This document shows, one piece after another, positions 26,590-35,424 of a DNA stretch of 64,000 nt. Numbering within the stretch: position 1 is the stretch's first letter; each line of letters starts with the position of its first letter. Position numbers and translations under genes: made by a program. Under the pieces are notes generated by a model, which worked only from the letters and a program-made list of their open reading frames with translations, searched no databases and was not told where the DNA came from. This stretch comes from Acidovorax sp. sic0104 (lineage in GTDB: Bacteria; Pseudomonadota; Gammaproteobacteria; Burkholderiales; Burkholderiaceae_C): assembly GCF_019219095.1 (NCBI RefSeq), contig NZ_JAHUWH010000007.1:230760-294759 (forward strand). The letters are read 5' to 3'.

Positions 26590-27381
26590 TCATGACCAAC
26601 TTGGAGGCAGCAGTATCCGAGGCACCTTCGAGGTGTCCCACATCCAGTCAGGCCATGATCGTGAGCCGTCCAGATACCTGTTCTCCCCCATGTGTAGGGC
26701 GCCAGAGGCGATGCCGGCACCGAAATTCGCTAGAGGAAGCCTCAGGAAGGGCTTAGAGCGATCAGCGGGGTAGACGATCACCCTCTGCCCGCTCTCATCA
26801 CCTACAGGCCCATCAAGGGGGATGCAGGGCATGTCATCCATGACCTGGTGCAATGCGGCTTCTGGGGGCAGACCTAGTTCCACAAGGTGCCGCGTCTTGC
26901 TTCTCGCCAATGCCTCAAGGTGCGAACTGCGCACCAGCCACACGACTGAAACGCCGCTGGCCCTGTAGCGCGCGGTCCTGCTTAAGTATGCGTCCCAGTG
27001 CTGTTGGGCCAATTGCACCTCGACAGCAAGAGGCCCGCGTGTCGTCTGCACCAAAACGTCTGCCTGCCATTCCTCGCCCGATGGTGTCGCGCCAGGCTGC
27101 TCGACCCTGGCTTGGTGGCCAGCGGCCCGCATCCCGAGCACCAGTTTGATCTTGGCGATTTGGTGCTCGATGGATTCGGGGGCTGTATCCCCGGCCATGC
27201 CTGATGCAGCTGCAAAGAACTGGAGACCACGCACGCTGCGCTTGAGAATGGCCGGTATGCGGTGGCGGCCGATGACAAAAGTGCCTATAGGCAGCTTGCG
27301 CCATTTAGCCCAGACATCCGAGGTGGTGGTGAACGACTCGACTTCCAGGCCTGTCGCCGCGACGGTTGCGATGAGAGTCAT
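26590..27381 (-). CDS. CoiA-like competence/nuclease family protein
   Basis: The 263-residue product resembles CoiA proteins. The core EEWQADVLVQTTRGPLAVEVQLAQQ (about residues 101-125) has the D...E-x-Q arrangement of a PD-(D/E)XK-like nuclease fold, followed by the VVWLVR strand. CoiA is linked to processing of incoming single-stranded DNA in naturally competent bacteria; a role here in transferred DNA is inference. Its last 35 codons are duplicated at 22570-22674. Confidence 0.75.
   Translation of the reverse strand: MTLIATVAATGLEVESFTTTSDVWAKWRKLPIGTFVIGRHRIPAILKRSVRGLQFFAAASGMAGDTAPESIEHQIAKIKLVLGMRAAGHQARVEQPGATPSGEEWQADVLVQTTRGPLAVEVQLAQQHWDAYLSRTARYRASGVSVVWLVRSSHLEALARSKTRHLVELGLPPEAALHQVMDDMPCIPLDGPVGDESGQRVIVYPADRSKPFLRLPLANFGAGIASGALHMGENRYLDGSRSWPDWMWDTSKVPRILLPPSWS
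26591..26695 (-). repeat. 105-bp direct repeat (intact copy within CoiA-like gene)
   Basis: This is the parent-like copy of the block at 22570-22674, in the same orientation. The two copies bracket about 3.9 kb holding two minus-strand genes. Confidence 0.8.
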
Positions 27382-27835
27382 GCGGTGATTGTCTTCCTGC
27401 AGGCCACGTAGAGGTAGAGTGTATTGCTCGGAAACGGCGCTTGAAGTGCGTAGATCTGGCCAAGTGGCGTTCGCCTGGATTTACGTGGCGAATGACTCGC
27501 ATGGAACGGGCACGTCCCCCATCACCAAAGCACTTGGTGTCAATTGCAAAAACCAGATGCACTTGACCACCGAGTCCGCTGCCTTTGTCGTAGCAGCACA
27601 GCCAACCATCACAGCATGAGGTTATCGACAGGGCTCTGTTCCTTGTTGCCAGCTCCTAACAGTCTCACTATGATTAGTGCTTCGGTCCAGGAGACCGAAG
27701 CGGACTTAGGGGCCGTTGCGCTGGCGTGCAGAATCTTGACGAGAACCCCAAAGAATTGCTTCCCCACACCCTCTCCACGATTCATCCTCCCTCGTGGTGA
27801 TAGCCAGCGTCACCGCGATAACCAGGAAGAATCGC
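27382..27835. other. Divergent intergenic region
   Basis: No convincing gene lies in this 450-bp space between divergent genes. It should hold the promoters of both, but I see no strong consensus or repeated leader. Confidence 0.4.
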
Positions 27836-29023
27836 ATGGCTATCCCCGCTTTCGTCTTTTCGTCTGGAAACCTGCCCAAGCTCAAAGCCAAGCAGCTCTC
27901 GAAGGCATTCCCCCATCTCAAACTTTCGGCCGCACAAGAAGCGACAGCTCGGGCCTTGGGCTATTCATCGTGGTTTGAATGCTCGCAACGTGGGCTGCTA
28001 GGCCAGCCGAGCCCCTCCGATCAGGAAGCAGGGTTGACTGTGCGTGTGGCCAGGTACTGCCACCAGGCAGGTGTGCTCATGAAGATCGGCATCACGCCAA
28101 GCGAGGCTGATCGCTGGGTGCGCACATGGGGACTGACTGGTCAATCGACCTTGGCCCCTGAATACGGGCGCCCAAGGTACTGTGTTTGGAACGAAGCACT
28201 TGAGCGATTTGAGCGCGGTGAAATTGACGAGTCCCTTCTTCTAGAAGAGTTCGGCGAGCAGTGCTACTCAAAGTATCCCGAAATTGATCGCCCCCAGCGA
28301 GTCTGTCCGGGGGTCATCTTAGGCCCCATGGGAAAGTACCCGCACTATGTCGTTGACCCCGCAATAGGCGCGCAGATTCCAATCTATCTGCGCGGTCCCC
28401 ATAGCAACTTTCACTACGAAGATGATGGCGACGTGTTGGCGATGTGCGTTCCTGGCTTCCCGGCGGGCAAAGCAATGGAAAAGATTTTCCCCAGGCTCAA
28501 TCGCATTCAACATGAATGGCACTTTGGAACCAAGCATCCAGAAGCAAGCGATAAGTCCATCTCCAAACTGGTTGCAGCAGCAATGGCGCGCCCTGATGAA
28601 CTCATGGTGGTATCCCAACGCTGGATGCCTACGCCAGGTGGGGAATACGACCACAGTCGATATGCATTGGCTTGCCTTCGAGGATCTGATTTCGCGGCAT
28701 TCTTAAATACAAAAGGGGTCATTGATCCATCGTCCGTCATCTGGTTTCGCGACGTGGAACTGTCCAGGCACTTCGAAGAATGGAGCGATTGGTTGGATGG
28801 CTTTGTGTGGGGACCAGAGCTTCCGCCGTTGCCTGTGTTCGAGGGGGCAAGGAAACACCAACCCAGCGTTCCACTGTATAGCTATCCCTTCATGAAAGCT
28901 CCCATGTCGGGAGATGAGTATGGCGGGAATTCAGAGCATCATTGTCTGCTCCCTCTGGATGAAGACTACGACGATGAGTACGCGACTGATGAAGCCGATT
29001 TCGTTGGTGAAGTGAATGGTTGA
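27836..29023 (+). CDS. Hypothetical protein with N-terminal LGYSSW-type motif
   Basis: A 395-residue acidic protein. ATG 27836 follows AGGAAG. The first 50 residues (LKAKQLSKAF, AAQEATARALGYSSWFEC) match a small helical motif common at the start of accessory proteins and shared with the product at 25223. The rest has many aromatic residues and no known catalytic motif. It overlaps the next gene by 8 bases. Confidence 0.75.
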   Translation: MAIPAFVFSSGNLPKLKAKQLSKAFPHLKLSAAQEATARALGYSSWFECSQRGLLGQPSPSDQEAGLTVRVARYCHQAGVLMKIGITPSEADRWVRTWGLTGQSTLAPEYGRPRYCVWNEALERFERGEIDESLLLEEFGEQCYSKYPEIDRPQRVCPGVILGPMGKYPHYVVDPAIGAQIPIYLRGPHSNFHYEDDGDVLAMCVPGFPAGKAMEKIFPRLNRIQHEWHFGTKHPEASDKSISKLVAAAMARPDELMVVSQRWMPTPGGEYDHSRYALACLRGSDFAAFLNTKGVIDPSSVIWFRDVELSRHFEEWSDWLDGFVWGPELPPLPVFEGARKHQPSVPLYSYPFMKAPMSGDEYGGNSEHHCLLPLDEDYDDEYATDEADFVGEVNG

Positions 29024-30467
29024 AAGCAAGACCCCTGTTCAAGGGTTTGGTGAGGCTGCAGAGGCAGATGTTCTCCACCAGATACCTGAAGACGAGCGAG
29101 TATGGTTCGCCGACCGTGAGAGGTTGGGATGGGTGTTCTGCGTGGGCTTGTCGCGCTACGCGTCGGAGAGGTCTGGGCGAAAGACTGGGGCTATGTTTAG
29201 ACTGGTCACGCCGGCAACTGGAAAGCCAAACTTCGAGTGCCGGTTGCAGTGCTCGGTGGGCTCCAAGTCTGTGACACTGACCTCAGGGCCATGTGGATCT
29301 TCACGCGAAGCTTTCGAGCGCGCTATGGGCCAAGCAGCGGGGCTTCCGTTTCATGATGAATTGAACTGGCAGGAGGCACTTCGTGAAAAGGTGCCTTTCG
29401 ATGGCATGAGGGCTCCTAAGTTTGTGAACTCGGTTGCAATCGGCATGCCTGCAATCGTCTGTTCTCTGCACTGGGGCAATAGGGAGCACTCTCGTGAAGT
29501 GCATTCAAGCAGCCATGTCAGTCGCGTGGATGCCTTCAACGACGCTATTGAACTAGCACTGGCCATGGGCCCTGCGCCCGCAGCGTCCCTGGCATCAGTT
29601 AAGCAAGTGCCCAGTGCCCGACCCATTGCTTGGGTTTCTGCTGTTCGATCTCAAACGGGAGATCGGCTAGGTGGAGCCCAGGTGTCCGTGGACTTTCTTG
29701 CCGCTGGAGCCGATGTGATTTGCCGAATCGGTTGGGGTAATGCGTCACGTCGCAGTGTTCAGTCCCAGCCAAAGGCGACCCGCGTGGTAGCGTTCGATCA
29801 AGCCATGTTGCTCTTGAAGCGCACATTGGTCGAGTCTACAAATCAAGATCCGCCCGTGGTTGTCCCACGACCAAAGTCGGGACCCATGGGGGCGCAGGAC
29901 AGAGCATTGCTCTCTGAGGCGAAGGAGCGCTGGGGCGTTGAGCGCGCCTGGTTGATGAGGCTTCACAATCCTTCCACTGCGCAGATCCAGCGGCTCCATG
30001 ACTTGAACACATTTCAGGTTTTGCTTGACAGCTTGCGGTGCTACGAAATTGATCGCGGGGCTCGCGATGTAGCGTTGGGCCGCATCACCAGGGAGCTGCA
30101 GCGCATTCATGGTGAACAGACCGATTCGGCAAAGCGTATTCGGTTCGCTTCCAGTTTGCGAGCGCTACTTGGAAAGCGTTTTGCTGAGGCTGGAGAGGCG
30201 GTTACCTTGACGCCATCTTTCGCCAACCAGGTCATGTCTCGGGGGTATCCACCAGGCATTGTTATTCAGGAGCTTGTGAAAGAGCAGTTGCTGAGACGGA
30301 CGCCTACGGGCACTTTGTCAGTGTCAACGCTCGGGGCGAATCTACTTGAACGCCACATCGGTATAGACGTGAACCCCGGAAGCGTCGGGTCGAGTTTGCC
30401 GCAGGGAGTCATGAGGATGCTCCTGGAACTCAAGGACGCAAAAGCCGAGGGCGCAGCGTGGATATAG
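29016..30467 (+). CDS. Large hypothetical protein
   Basis: A 483-residue protein translationally coupled to the gene upstream. The first half holds two weakly similar segments (about 60-180 and 195-270), each with a W..REHSREV or GNASRRSVQ pattern and a following F..A..LA.. helix, suggesting an internal duplication. The C-terminal part is helical. Function is unknown. Confidence 0.75.
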   Translation: MVESKTPVQGFGEAAEADVLHQIPEDERVWFADRERLGWVFCVGLSRYASERSGRKTGAMFRLVTPATGKPNFECRLQCSVGSKSVTLTSGPCGSSREAFERAMGQAAGLPFHDELNWQEALREKVPFDGMRAPKFVNSVAIGMPAIVCSLHWGNREHSREVHSSSHVSRVDAFNDAIELALAMGPAPAASLASVKQVPSARPIAWVSAVRSQTGDRLGGAQVSVDFLAAGADVICRIGWGNASRRSVQSQPKATRVVAFDQAMLLLKRTLVESTNQDPPVVVPRPKSGPMGAQDRALLSEAKERWGVERAWLMRLHNPSTAQIQRLHDLNTFQVLLDSLRCYEIDRGARDVALGRITRELQRIHGEQTDSAKRIRFASSLRALLGKRFAEAGEAVTLTPSFANQVMSRGYPPGIVIQELVKEQLLRRTPTGTLSVSTLGANLLERHIGIDVNPGSVGSSLPQGVMRMLLELKDAKAEGAAWI

Positions 30468-30619
30468 AACACCCTTGAAGTGGCCCCGGAAAGAAGCGGG
30501 TCACGGGTAACCCTTTCCGACTTTCCTTGATGTGGCATCAGTGCTCGCGCAGCAGGTAGTCTGGATACCGCTGGACTGCTAAACTCAATGTAATTCGTTC
30601 ATAACTAACAATTGCAAGA

Positions 30620-31279
30620 GTGTCAAAACCCCCAGTTATTGAGGACAAGCAGATTGAGCATCTGCTGAAAGCGACTGCGGCGTACAGCCGTGTTCCGCTT
30701 CGCGACATTGCTTTGCTTCTGACCCTCTACGGCACGGCTCTGTCGGTCACTGAGCTGGCCACCATCTCAGTGGCCGACTACCTGGATGCCGTGGGCAATG
30801 TGCGCGTCACGAGCGCGGTGCGCGTCGATGTGGCGCACAACGGCGAAGAGCGGCCCCTTTTTTGGTCGAATAAACGTGTTGTGACAGCACTTGATGCGTA
30901 CCTCGCCTGGCGCGTGGAGCACAAGCACGGAGTCACGGTGAAGGAGGGGGCCTACCGAGGCCTTGATCCCGAAAGCGCTTTGTTTCTCACCGAAGGCGGT
31001 GGAGCCTATGCGCTGACCAAGCGAAGGCTCCCTTCGGGCGTCTGGAGCTATTCGTGCAACACATTGGGTGCTTACATCTCGCGCCTGCATGCGAATGCCG
31101 GGATCGAAGGCGGTAGCGCCCAGTCCGCCCGCCGCACCTTCGCAGTCAAGCAGCATCGTCAGGGGCGTGATCTGGTGCACATCGCTGCCATCCTGGGGCA
31201 CAAGAGTGTGAGCACCACCAAGCGGCTGGTGGAGGGCGATCCCGTGCGATTGGCGGACATTGTTGCGAGGGCTGTGTGA
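30620..31279 (+). CDS. Degenerate tyrosine-recombinase-like protein
   Basis: The 219-residue product has the fold pattern of a phage-integrase catalytic domain but lacks key residues. The box I arginine position reads ALSVTEL rather than GLR..EL. Box II keeps R in SARRTFA but has S where H is usual, LGH is kept, and the C-terminal nucleophile tyrosine is replaced (STTKRLVE). It should bind DNA but not recombine it. GTG 30620 is the likely start. It overlaps the HTH gene downstream by four bases. Confidence 0.8.
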   Translation: MSKPPVIEDKQIEHLLKATAAYSRVPLRDIALLLTLYGTALSVTELATISVADYLDAVGNVRVTSAVRVDVAHNGEERPLFWSNKRVVTALDAYLAWRVEHKHGVTVKEGAYRGLDPESALFLTEGGGAYALTKRRLPSGVWSYSCNTLGAYISRLHANAGIEGGSAQSARRTFAVKQHRQGRDLVHIAAILGHKSVSTTKRLVEGDPVRLADIVARAV

Positions 31280-32055
31280 TGGAGCAGCAGACTTTTCTTC
31301 GAGAAGCCATGGCGGAGCTCGGGCTCACCCGTGATGGGTTTAGTGCGCGCCTCGGTTGCTCGCGGAGAGCCATTGACAAGTGGCTGCTTCCACAAGAGTC
31401 GAGCGATTTTCGTCGGATGGATGAAGCCACCTGGAACTTGGTTGCCCAGGTGCTTATTCATGATCGTCTGCTCCAGGTCGCTGGGCTTGCGGACACACAC
31501 AAGGCATCTTTACATATCCCCAATGGGGATATAAAATTCTCGATATCGCGCCGTCCAGCGCCCGACTCAAGAGGTGACCCAATGACATCCCCGTTCCTGA
31601 ACGAAGCTGCTGACGCTGCTACCAGTGTTCTGATCCGCGCTGCGGCGCAAATTCAAAAACTATACCCGGATGACACCCCAGAGCAGATCAACGCTGGTGT
31701 CCAGCGTGCCGCTACCGACATCAACAACGACGCGCGACTGGTGCTGTCGGTTGAGGCTGTCGTCAGCCGTTACCCCCGCGTGCGTCCTGCGGCTGTAGCA
31801 CGCATGTTGGTCGATACCTATCGCACCAGCAATCCAACCTACGGTCTTGTTGTGCCAACTGGTGTCGATCCTTTGAGCCTCGTAGGCTCAGCGGGAACGG
31901 CTGTTGCCAAGTTGGCGCCCCTGCAAGTTTCATCTCAAGCGGTAGCGTTGGACTCTGCCTTCAAGGGTGCATTGCTGGAACACTTGAAGAAACAGATTGC
32001 GGCAGACGGCGCGGGTCTCGTCAAGACCGAGGTGCATTTCGAAGAGATCGGCTGA
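31276..32055 (+). CDS. HTH-domain regulator-like protein
   Basis: The 259-residue product begins with a helix-turn-helix region (LGLTRDGFSARLGCSRRAIDKW, about 15-36) followed by a conserved DEATWNLVAQVL block. The C-terminal 157 residues are helical and unrecognised. An AAGAGGTGA site followed by ATG 31582 lies in frame between the two parts, so a separate C-terminal product could also be made. A palindrome at 31515-31533 lies inside the gene. Overlap with the recombinase-like gene suggests they work together, perhaps in plasmid control. Confidence 0.75.
   Translation: MMEQQTFLREAMAELGLTRDGFSARLGCSRRAIDKWLLPQESSDFRRMDEATWNLVAQVLIHDRLLQVAGLADTHKASLHIPNGDIKFSISRRPAPDSRGDPMTSPFLNEAADAATSVLIRAAAQIQKLYPDDTPEQINAGVQRAATDINNDARLVLSVEAVVSRYPRVRPAAVARMLVDTYRTSNPTYGLVVPTGVDPLSLVGSAGTAVAKLAPLQVSSQAVALDSAFKGALLEHLKKQIAADGAGLVKTEVHFEEIG
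31515..31533. promoter_or_regulatory. Intragenic perfect palindrome
   Basis: ATATCCCC and GGGGATAT form a perfect 8-bp inverted repeat around AAT. It lies about 50 bases upstream of the internal start at 31582, between the HTH part and the C-terminal part, so it could be an operator. Confidence 0.45.
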
Positions 32056-32080
32056 TCAATCACCCGAGGAAAAAGCAAGT

Positions 32081-32284
32081 ATGGACGTGACCGACAAGGA
32101 GCTTGTGCTGCTCAAGGCGACCAACAATAGCCATCGAAACGGCATTCCGCAGCCCGAACGCCTTCGCCTCGACGCGGAGTCCCTGATAGCGCGAGGGCTC
32201 GTCGCGGACGGCAAAGCGGGCCTCTACGTGCCTGACGAGGTGAAGTTGAAGTTACTTGCCGCTGGTCAGTCAGTCGGCAGATAG
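32081..32284 (+). CDS. Small hypothetical protein
   Basis: A 67-residue protein, first of a run of very small genes. ATG 32081 follows GAGGAAAAAGC. The pattern (ELVLLKATNNSH, LRLDAESLIARGLV) is that of a small winged-helix-like fold. Function is unknown. Confidence 0.7.
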   Translation: MDVTDKELVLLKATNNSHRNGIPQPERLRLDAESLIARGLVADGKAGLYVPDEVKLKLLAAGQSVGR

Positions 32285-32290
32285 GAAACC

Positions 32291-32404
32291 ATGCGAATCA
32301 CGAGCAAAAGTATCTGCGCAAAGCTGGCACTTCTGACTCAAAAGATCGGACTTGAGCGAGCGTCATGGTACTTTGCGCGCCAAGCCGGCTTCTTCGAAAT
32401 GTGA
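32291..32404 (+). CDS. 37-residue peptide
   Basis: A short reading frame starting 4 bases after a TAGGAAACC site, the same ribosome binding site style as its neighbours, and filling the gap between two genes. The peptide is basic and helical. Function is unknown. Confidence 0.5.
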   Translation: MRITSKSICAKLALLTQKIGLERASWYFARQAGFFEM

Positions 32405-32418
32405 TTTGAAGGAAAAAG

Positions 32419-32610
32419 ATGACCGAACAAGAATTCGATCAGCATCCATTCATCCTTACCGTTGGGAGGATGCTGTCCGTGTATCCAAAGATGACTGAAG
32501 ATGAGCAGAAGGCACTTGCCGAGTGGGAACAGTCGAACTTGGGGGCTGGCGGCAAGGGCACCTCGGACTGGCCTGGCTGGAGTGCTGTCTGCGCCAGGCT
32601 GTCTCATTAA
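32419..32610 (+). CDS. Small hypothetical protein
   Basis: A 63-residue protein preceded by GAAGGAAAAAG. It has an acidic N-terminal half and two tryptophans near the C-terminus. No family was recognised. Confidence 0.65.
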   Translation: MTEQEFDQHPFILTVGRMLSVYPKMTEDEQKALAEWEQSNLGAGGKGTSDWPGWSAVCARLSH

Positions 32611-32628
32611 GCAGCATAGGAAAACAAA

Positions 32629-32874
32629 ATGTCTTCCCCACCTCCAGCAATAGCTGTTGGTCAATGGATCACTATTGGCCGTTCCACGCCTGGCTACGTG
32701 TTTCAGGTCAATAGTGACGGATCGCTAGAAGTCGGGTACTACCAAAACCGACTCAAGGCAATAAAAGAGACTGTGGTTTGGAAGGAAGAAAGTTGGGGCT
32801 TCAAATTCCAAGGGCCAAATGGCTCATACCTTCGTGGTGCGGATGAGGCGCTTGTGAAACGCGGTCCACGCTGA
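32629..32874 (+). CDS. Small hypothetical beta-rich protein
   Basis: An 81-residue protein preceded by AGGAAAAC. Alternating strands with glycine turns (GQWITIGRSTPGYVFQV) suggest a small SH3-like barrel. Function is unknown. Confidence 0.65.
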   Translation: MSSPPPAIAVGQWITIGRSTPGYVFQVNSDGSLEVGYYQNRLKAIKETVVWKEESWGFKFQGPNGSYLRGADEALVKRGPR

Positions 32875-32902
32875 CGCCCACAGAACATCTAGGAAAGCAT
32901 AC

Positions 32903-32926
32903 ATGGCCCGCGTTGGCCATGTCTAG
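32903..32926 (+). other. 7-codon mini-ORF with ribosome binding site
   Basis: AGGAAAGC precedes ATG 32903 and a 7-residue frame. It is followed by the hairpin GCCAAGGT/ACCTTGGC at 32937-32956 and then the next gene. This could be a leader peptide or simply the remnant of another mini-gene. Confidence 0.3.
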
Positions 32927-32980
32927 GCTCCAGCGCCAAGGTCTGCACCTTGGCATTGCAGCTTGAACAAGGACACAGCA

Positions 32981-33481
32981 ATGGCGCGTATTTCTGGACC
33001 GTATGAAGGCTTCTACATCGCCGCGAGAGCGCAACAGATCGAAAGCGGATGGATGGGTGAGGCGAGAGTGTTCTCAGAACGCCCTACCACTTTCGATGAC
33101 CAATCGTCTGTGGCGAAGTTGGGTGGAGACCACAGCAATTCGCCAAGTGAGTTGGATGCGGTTGAGAACGCCGAACGGGTTGCCCGGGATTGGATCATGA
33201 CTAACCAACGGCTGTATGTGCAATTTGAGTTGGCGAGATCAGTCTATGCCTGGCACCAAGTTCTGTTGGTTACCACGGCCCACATGGATCGTCGCTTCGT
33301 TGCACAGAAAATTGAAGAGGCAACAGTCAAGTTTGTCGAGAATGGTGGTGTCGCAAAGACCGGGGTTGGCCCCTTAGGTGACAAAGGCCCGGTACTTGAA
33401 ACCAGTGACGGCAATGAGGTCCCGTACTCAGCTGGAAGTACGCTGGCTGTTCATTACGGCCAGATATTGCGCTCGCGATAG
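32981..33481 (+). CDS. Hypothetical protein
   Basis: A 166-residue soluble protein. ATG 32981 follows AAGGACAC; a TTG at 32963 is less likely. Helical and strand segments alternate, with no recognised motif. Confidence 0.7.
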   Translation: MARISGPYEGFYIAARAQQIESGWMGEARVFSERPTTFDDQSSVAKLGGDHSNSPSELDAVENAERVARDWIMTNQRLYVQFELARSVYAWHQVLLVTTAHMDRRFVAQKIEEATVKFVENGGVAKTGVGPLGDKGPVLETSDGNEVPYSAGSTLAVHYGQILRSR

Positions 33482-33504
33482 GTGGACATTCTCAAAGGAA
33501 AGAT

Positions 33505-33993
33505 ATGAACATTGAACCCTCACTCGCTGAGCTGCGAGAACTTCACCGTCGTTGCACCTACCCTGTTGTGCAAGCGCTCCTTAAAGGGCATGCGGCTCCA
33601 GCAGGATGGTGGCTCTATCTTGAAGACGGCAAGCCCAATACTGACATGCTGCGCACAGAAGATCTCCACCTTTTTTTCTCCAATAGGGAAGACTCGGCGA
33701 TGGGGGTGGTAAAGGCGTTGGCTCACCTGGCTCGGAGTTACCTGGTGACCGGAGGCGAAGTGCGAGCAGCATTAGCTCGGGCTGGGCGACAACTGCCAAG
33801 GGCGGTGATTCTGGTCGCTCCGCCGCACAAACTCGTCGAAGGGGAGGTTGTCAAAACATTTGTCTTAACTGAGCATCAAGTTTTTCTTGCTGATTCTCCG
33901 GTGAAGGAACGTGGCAAGTCCGTACTGCTTGCTGACCTGGTGTTGATGCCCGCATCACTCACCCACAACGAATCACCTTCGACGTTGAACTGA
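33505..33993 (+). CDS. Hypothetical protein
   Basis: A 162-residue protein preceded by AAAGGAAAG. The middle (ARAGRQLPRAVILVAPPHKLVEG) is a hydrophobic strand flanked by helices. No family was recognised. Confidence 0.7.
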   Translation: MNIEPSLAELRELHRRCTYPVVQALLKGHAAPAGWWLYLEDGKPNTDMLRTEDLHLFFSNREDSAMGVVKALAHLARSYLVTGGEVRAALARAGRQLPRAVILVAPPHKLVEGEVVKTFVLTEHQVFLADSPVKERGKSVLLADLVLMPASLTHNESPSTLN

Positions 33994-34008
33994 CTTCAAG
34001 GAAAGCAT

Positions 34009-34332
34009 ATGAACCAAGAAATGACCCCGGCAAAATCTATTGCGCAACGGGTACCACTCACTGCGTACCAATGGTGCCTATCCGTTGTGGCATATCCATG
34101 GCTAGCAATGGTGCAAGGGCCGGTCAAGCCGTGGGTGGCACTGCTGGGGTGGTTCGGATGGATGGGAGCATTGTCGATGGCGCCGACCAAGTTTGCGCTT
34201 ATTGGCGTTTCTGTACCGCTGGCGACCATCATGCTATCGCTGACAGCTAGTGTGCTTCTGCTGCTAAGCAGAGAGATACAACGGTATGACGCCAACGACA
34301 GTGCGCAAGTGGTCGATCAACCTACCGAATGA
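34009..34332 (+). CDS. Small membrane protein
   Basis: A 107-residue protein with two or three hydrophobic segments (about 25-45, 50-65 and 68-90), so it is probably in the inner membrane. The ribosome binding site is AAGGAAAGC. Function is unknown. Confidence 0.7.
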   Translation: MNQEMTPAKSIAQRVPLTAYQWCLSVVAYPWLAMVQGPVKPWVALLGWFGWMGALSMAPTKFALIGVSVPLATIMLSLTASVLLLLSREIQRYDANDSAQVVDQPTE

Positions 34333-34344
34333 TGGGAAAGCAGC

Positions 34345-34554
34345 ATGGTCGGTATTGAATGGATCAAGCGCCTTGTGTTGCGCAAACCGACGCCAGTGAT
34401 TGTGCTGGGTGATCGGTCCAATGTGGCTCTTTCGCACATCATCATCAACAAAGATGGCCGCAAGGAAGAGTTCGTTTTCGGCACTGTGAAATACAAGGAT
34501 GGTTGTGACCCGGAAGGCGGGCACAAGCCAGTCACGATCATCGAGACGAAGTGA
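34345..34554 (+). CDS. Small hypothetical protein
   Basis: A 69-residue basic protein preceded by GGGAAAGCAGC. It is beta-rich with no membrane segment. Its stop overlaps the ribosome binding region of the next gene. Confidence 0.65.
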   Translation: MVGIEWIKRLVLRKPTPVIVLGDRSNVALSHIIINKDGRKEEFVFGTVKYKDGCDPEGGHKPVTIIETK

Positions 34555-34568
34555 AGGAAACCAAACCT

Positions 34569-34820
34569 ATGCCGATGACTCCAGAAGTTGCCCTTGCACG
34601 AAAGGCTAAAAAAAGCAAAGAGAGCCGCGATTTTGCAGCGGCTATGGTCTTCGTGATTTCGTTGCTGCTCTTGCTGAATGTGGCCGCTTACCACTTCTTG
34701 TTCGATGACAGTTGGGCTCCACCCGCTCGCATAGCCTTACTCATTGCTGGCTTTGCAGGAACCGTTTTTGTGTTTCTGTCCGCATTCAAGCGCTTGGGCA
34801 GTAAACCAGATCACAAATAG
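34569..34820 (+). CDS. Small membrane protein
   Basis: An 83-residue protein with a basic, lysine-rich N-terminus and two transmembrane helices (about 26-46 and 55-75). ATG 34569 follows AAGGAAACC; GTG 34551 is a longer option. Function is unknown. Confidence 0.7.
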   Translation: MPMTPEVALARKAKKSKESRDFAAAMVFVISLLLLLNVAAYHFLFDDSWAPPARIALLIAGFAGTVFVFLSAFKRLGSKPDHK

Positions 34821-34827
34821 GAAAACT

Positions 34828-35169
34828 GTGAAGTCATCTACGCTTCAATACTTGGCAACGCGGCTCAGTCAGTTTGACGACGCGGAATGCGCAACAGCCG
34901 GTAAGTTGGTTCGAAATGCGCTTTCGTCCATCGATGTGTTTACTCAGAGCGCCGAGGCTGAACATGCCCTCTATCACTCTGTGTGGGGTGGTCACATCAG
35001 CCGTGCGTTGGATGTGGGTAGCTTCACGCCCGCACAGGCCGACGTGCTGGGAGCATTGGAAACTGAAATGGCCGGGCACACTCTTACCATCCGGCTTTCG
35101 CTCGGATGGCTTACCCGGAGCGCCATGGCACCCCAGGACTTCCCGGCGCTCGCAGCCTTTCAGAACTGA
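34828..35169 (+). CDS. Hypothetical helical protein
   Basis: A 113-residue protein starting at GTG 34828, 4 bases after AGGAAAAC. It is predicted mostly alpha-helical. Function is unknown. Confidence 0.65.
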   Translation: MKSSTLQYLATRLSQFDDAECATAGKLVRNALSSIDVFTQSAEAEHALYHSVWGGHISRALDVGSFTPAQADVLGALETEMAGHTLTIRLSLGWLTRSAMAPQDFPALAAFQN

Positions 35170-35182
35170 ACGGAAACCAACC

Positions 35183-35404
35183 GTGCAACCGATCACCGAG
35201 GCCCCGAGCGTGATGCGAGAAGTCGGGCCGGGTGTGTACCAAGCATCGAATGGCTTCACTGCACGTCGCGAGGGTGGCGTGACACCCAATGGCAACCCGG
35301 TTGGCCAAAGGTGGGTGCTACGCGATGCGTTGGGGGCCTGGGTGGACGTTAATCAGTACAGGCATGACATGTTCGAGCACAACGGCCTTCGGACATCGTA
35401 CTGA
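35183..35404 (+). CDS. Small hypothetical protein
   Basis: A 73-residue protein starting at GTG 35183 after ACGGAAACC. The segment GPGVYQASNGFTARREGG is beta-hairpin-like. Its start is supported only by the ribosome binding site pattern of the cluster. Confidence 0.6.
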   Translation: MQPITEAPSVMREVGPGVYQASNGFTARREGGVTPNGNPVGQRWVLRDALGAWVDVNQYRHDMFEHNGLRTSY

Positions 35405-35424
35405 GAAAGCAAGGAAAGACGGAG

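Noticed and set aside
30620..31279. Active integrase marking an attachment site
   Set aside because: Key catalytic residues are missing and no tRNA gene or att-like direct repeat was found nearby.
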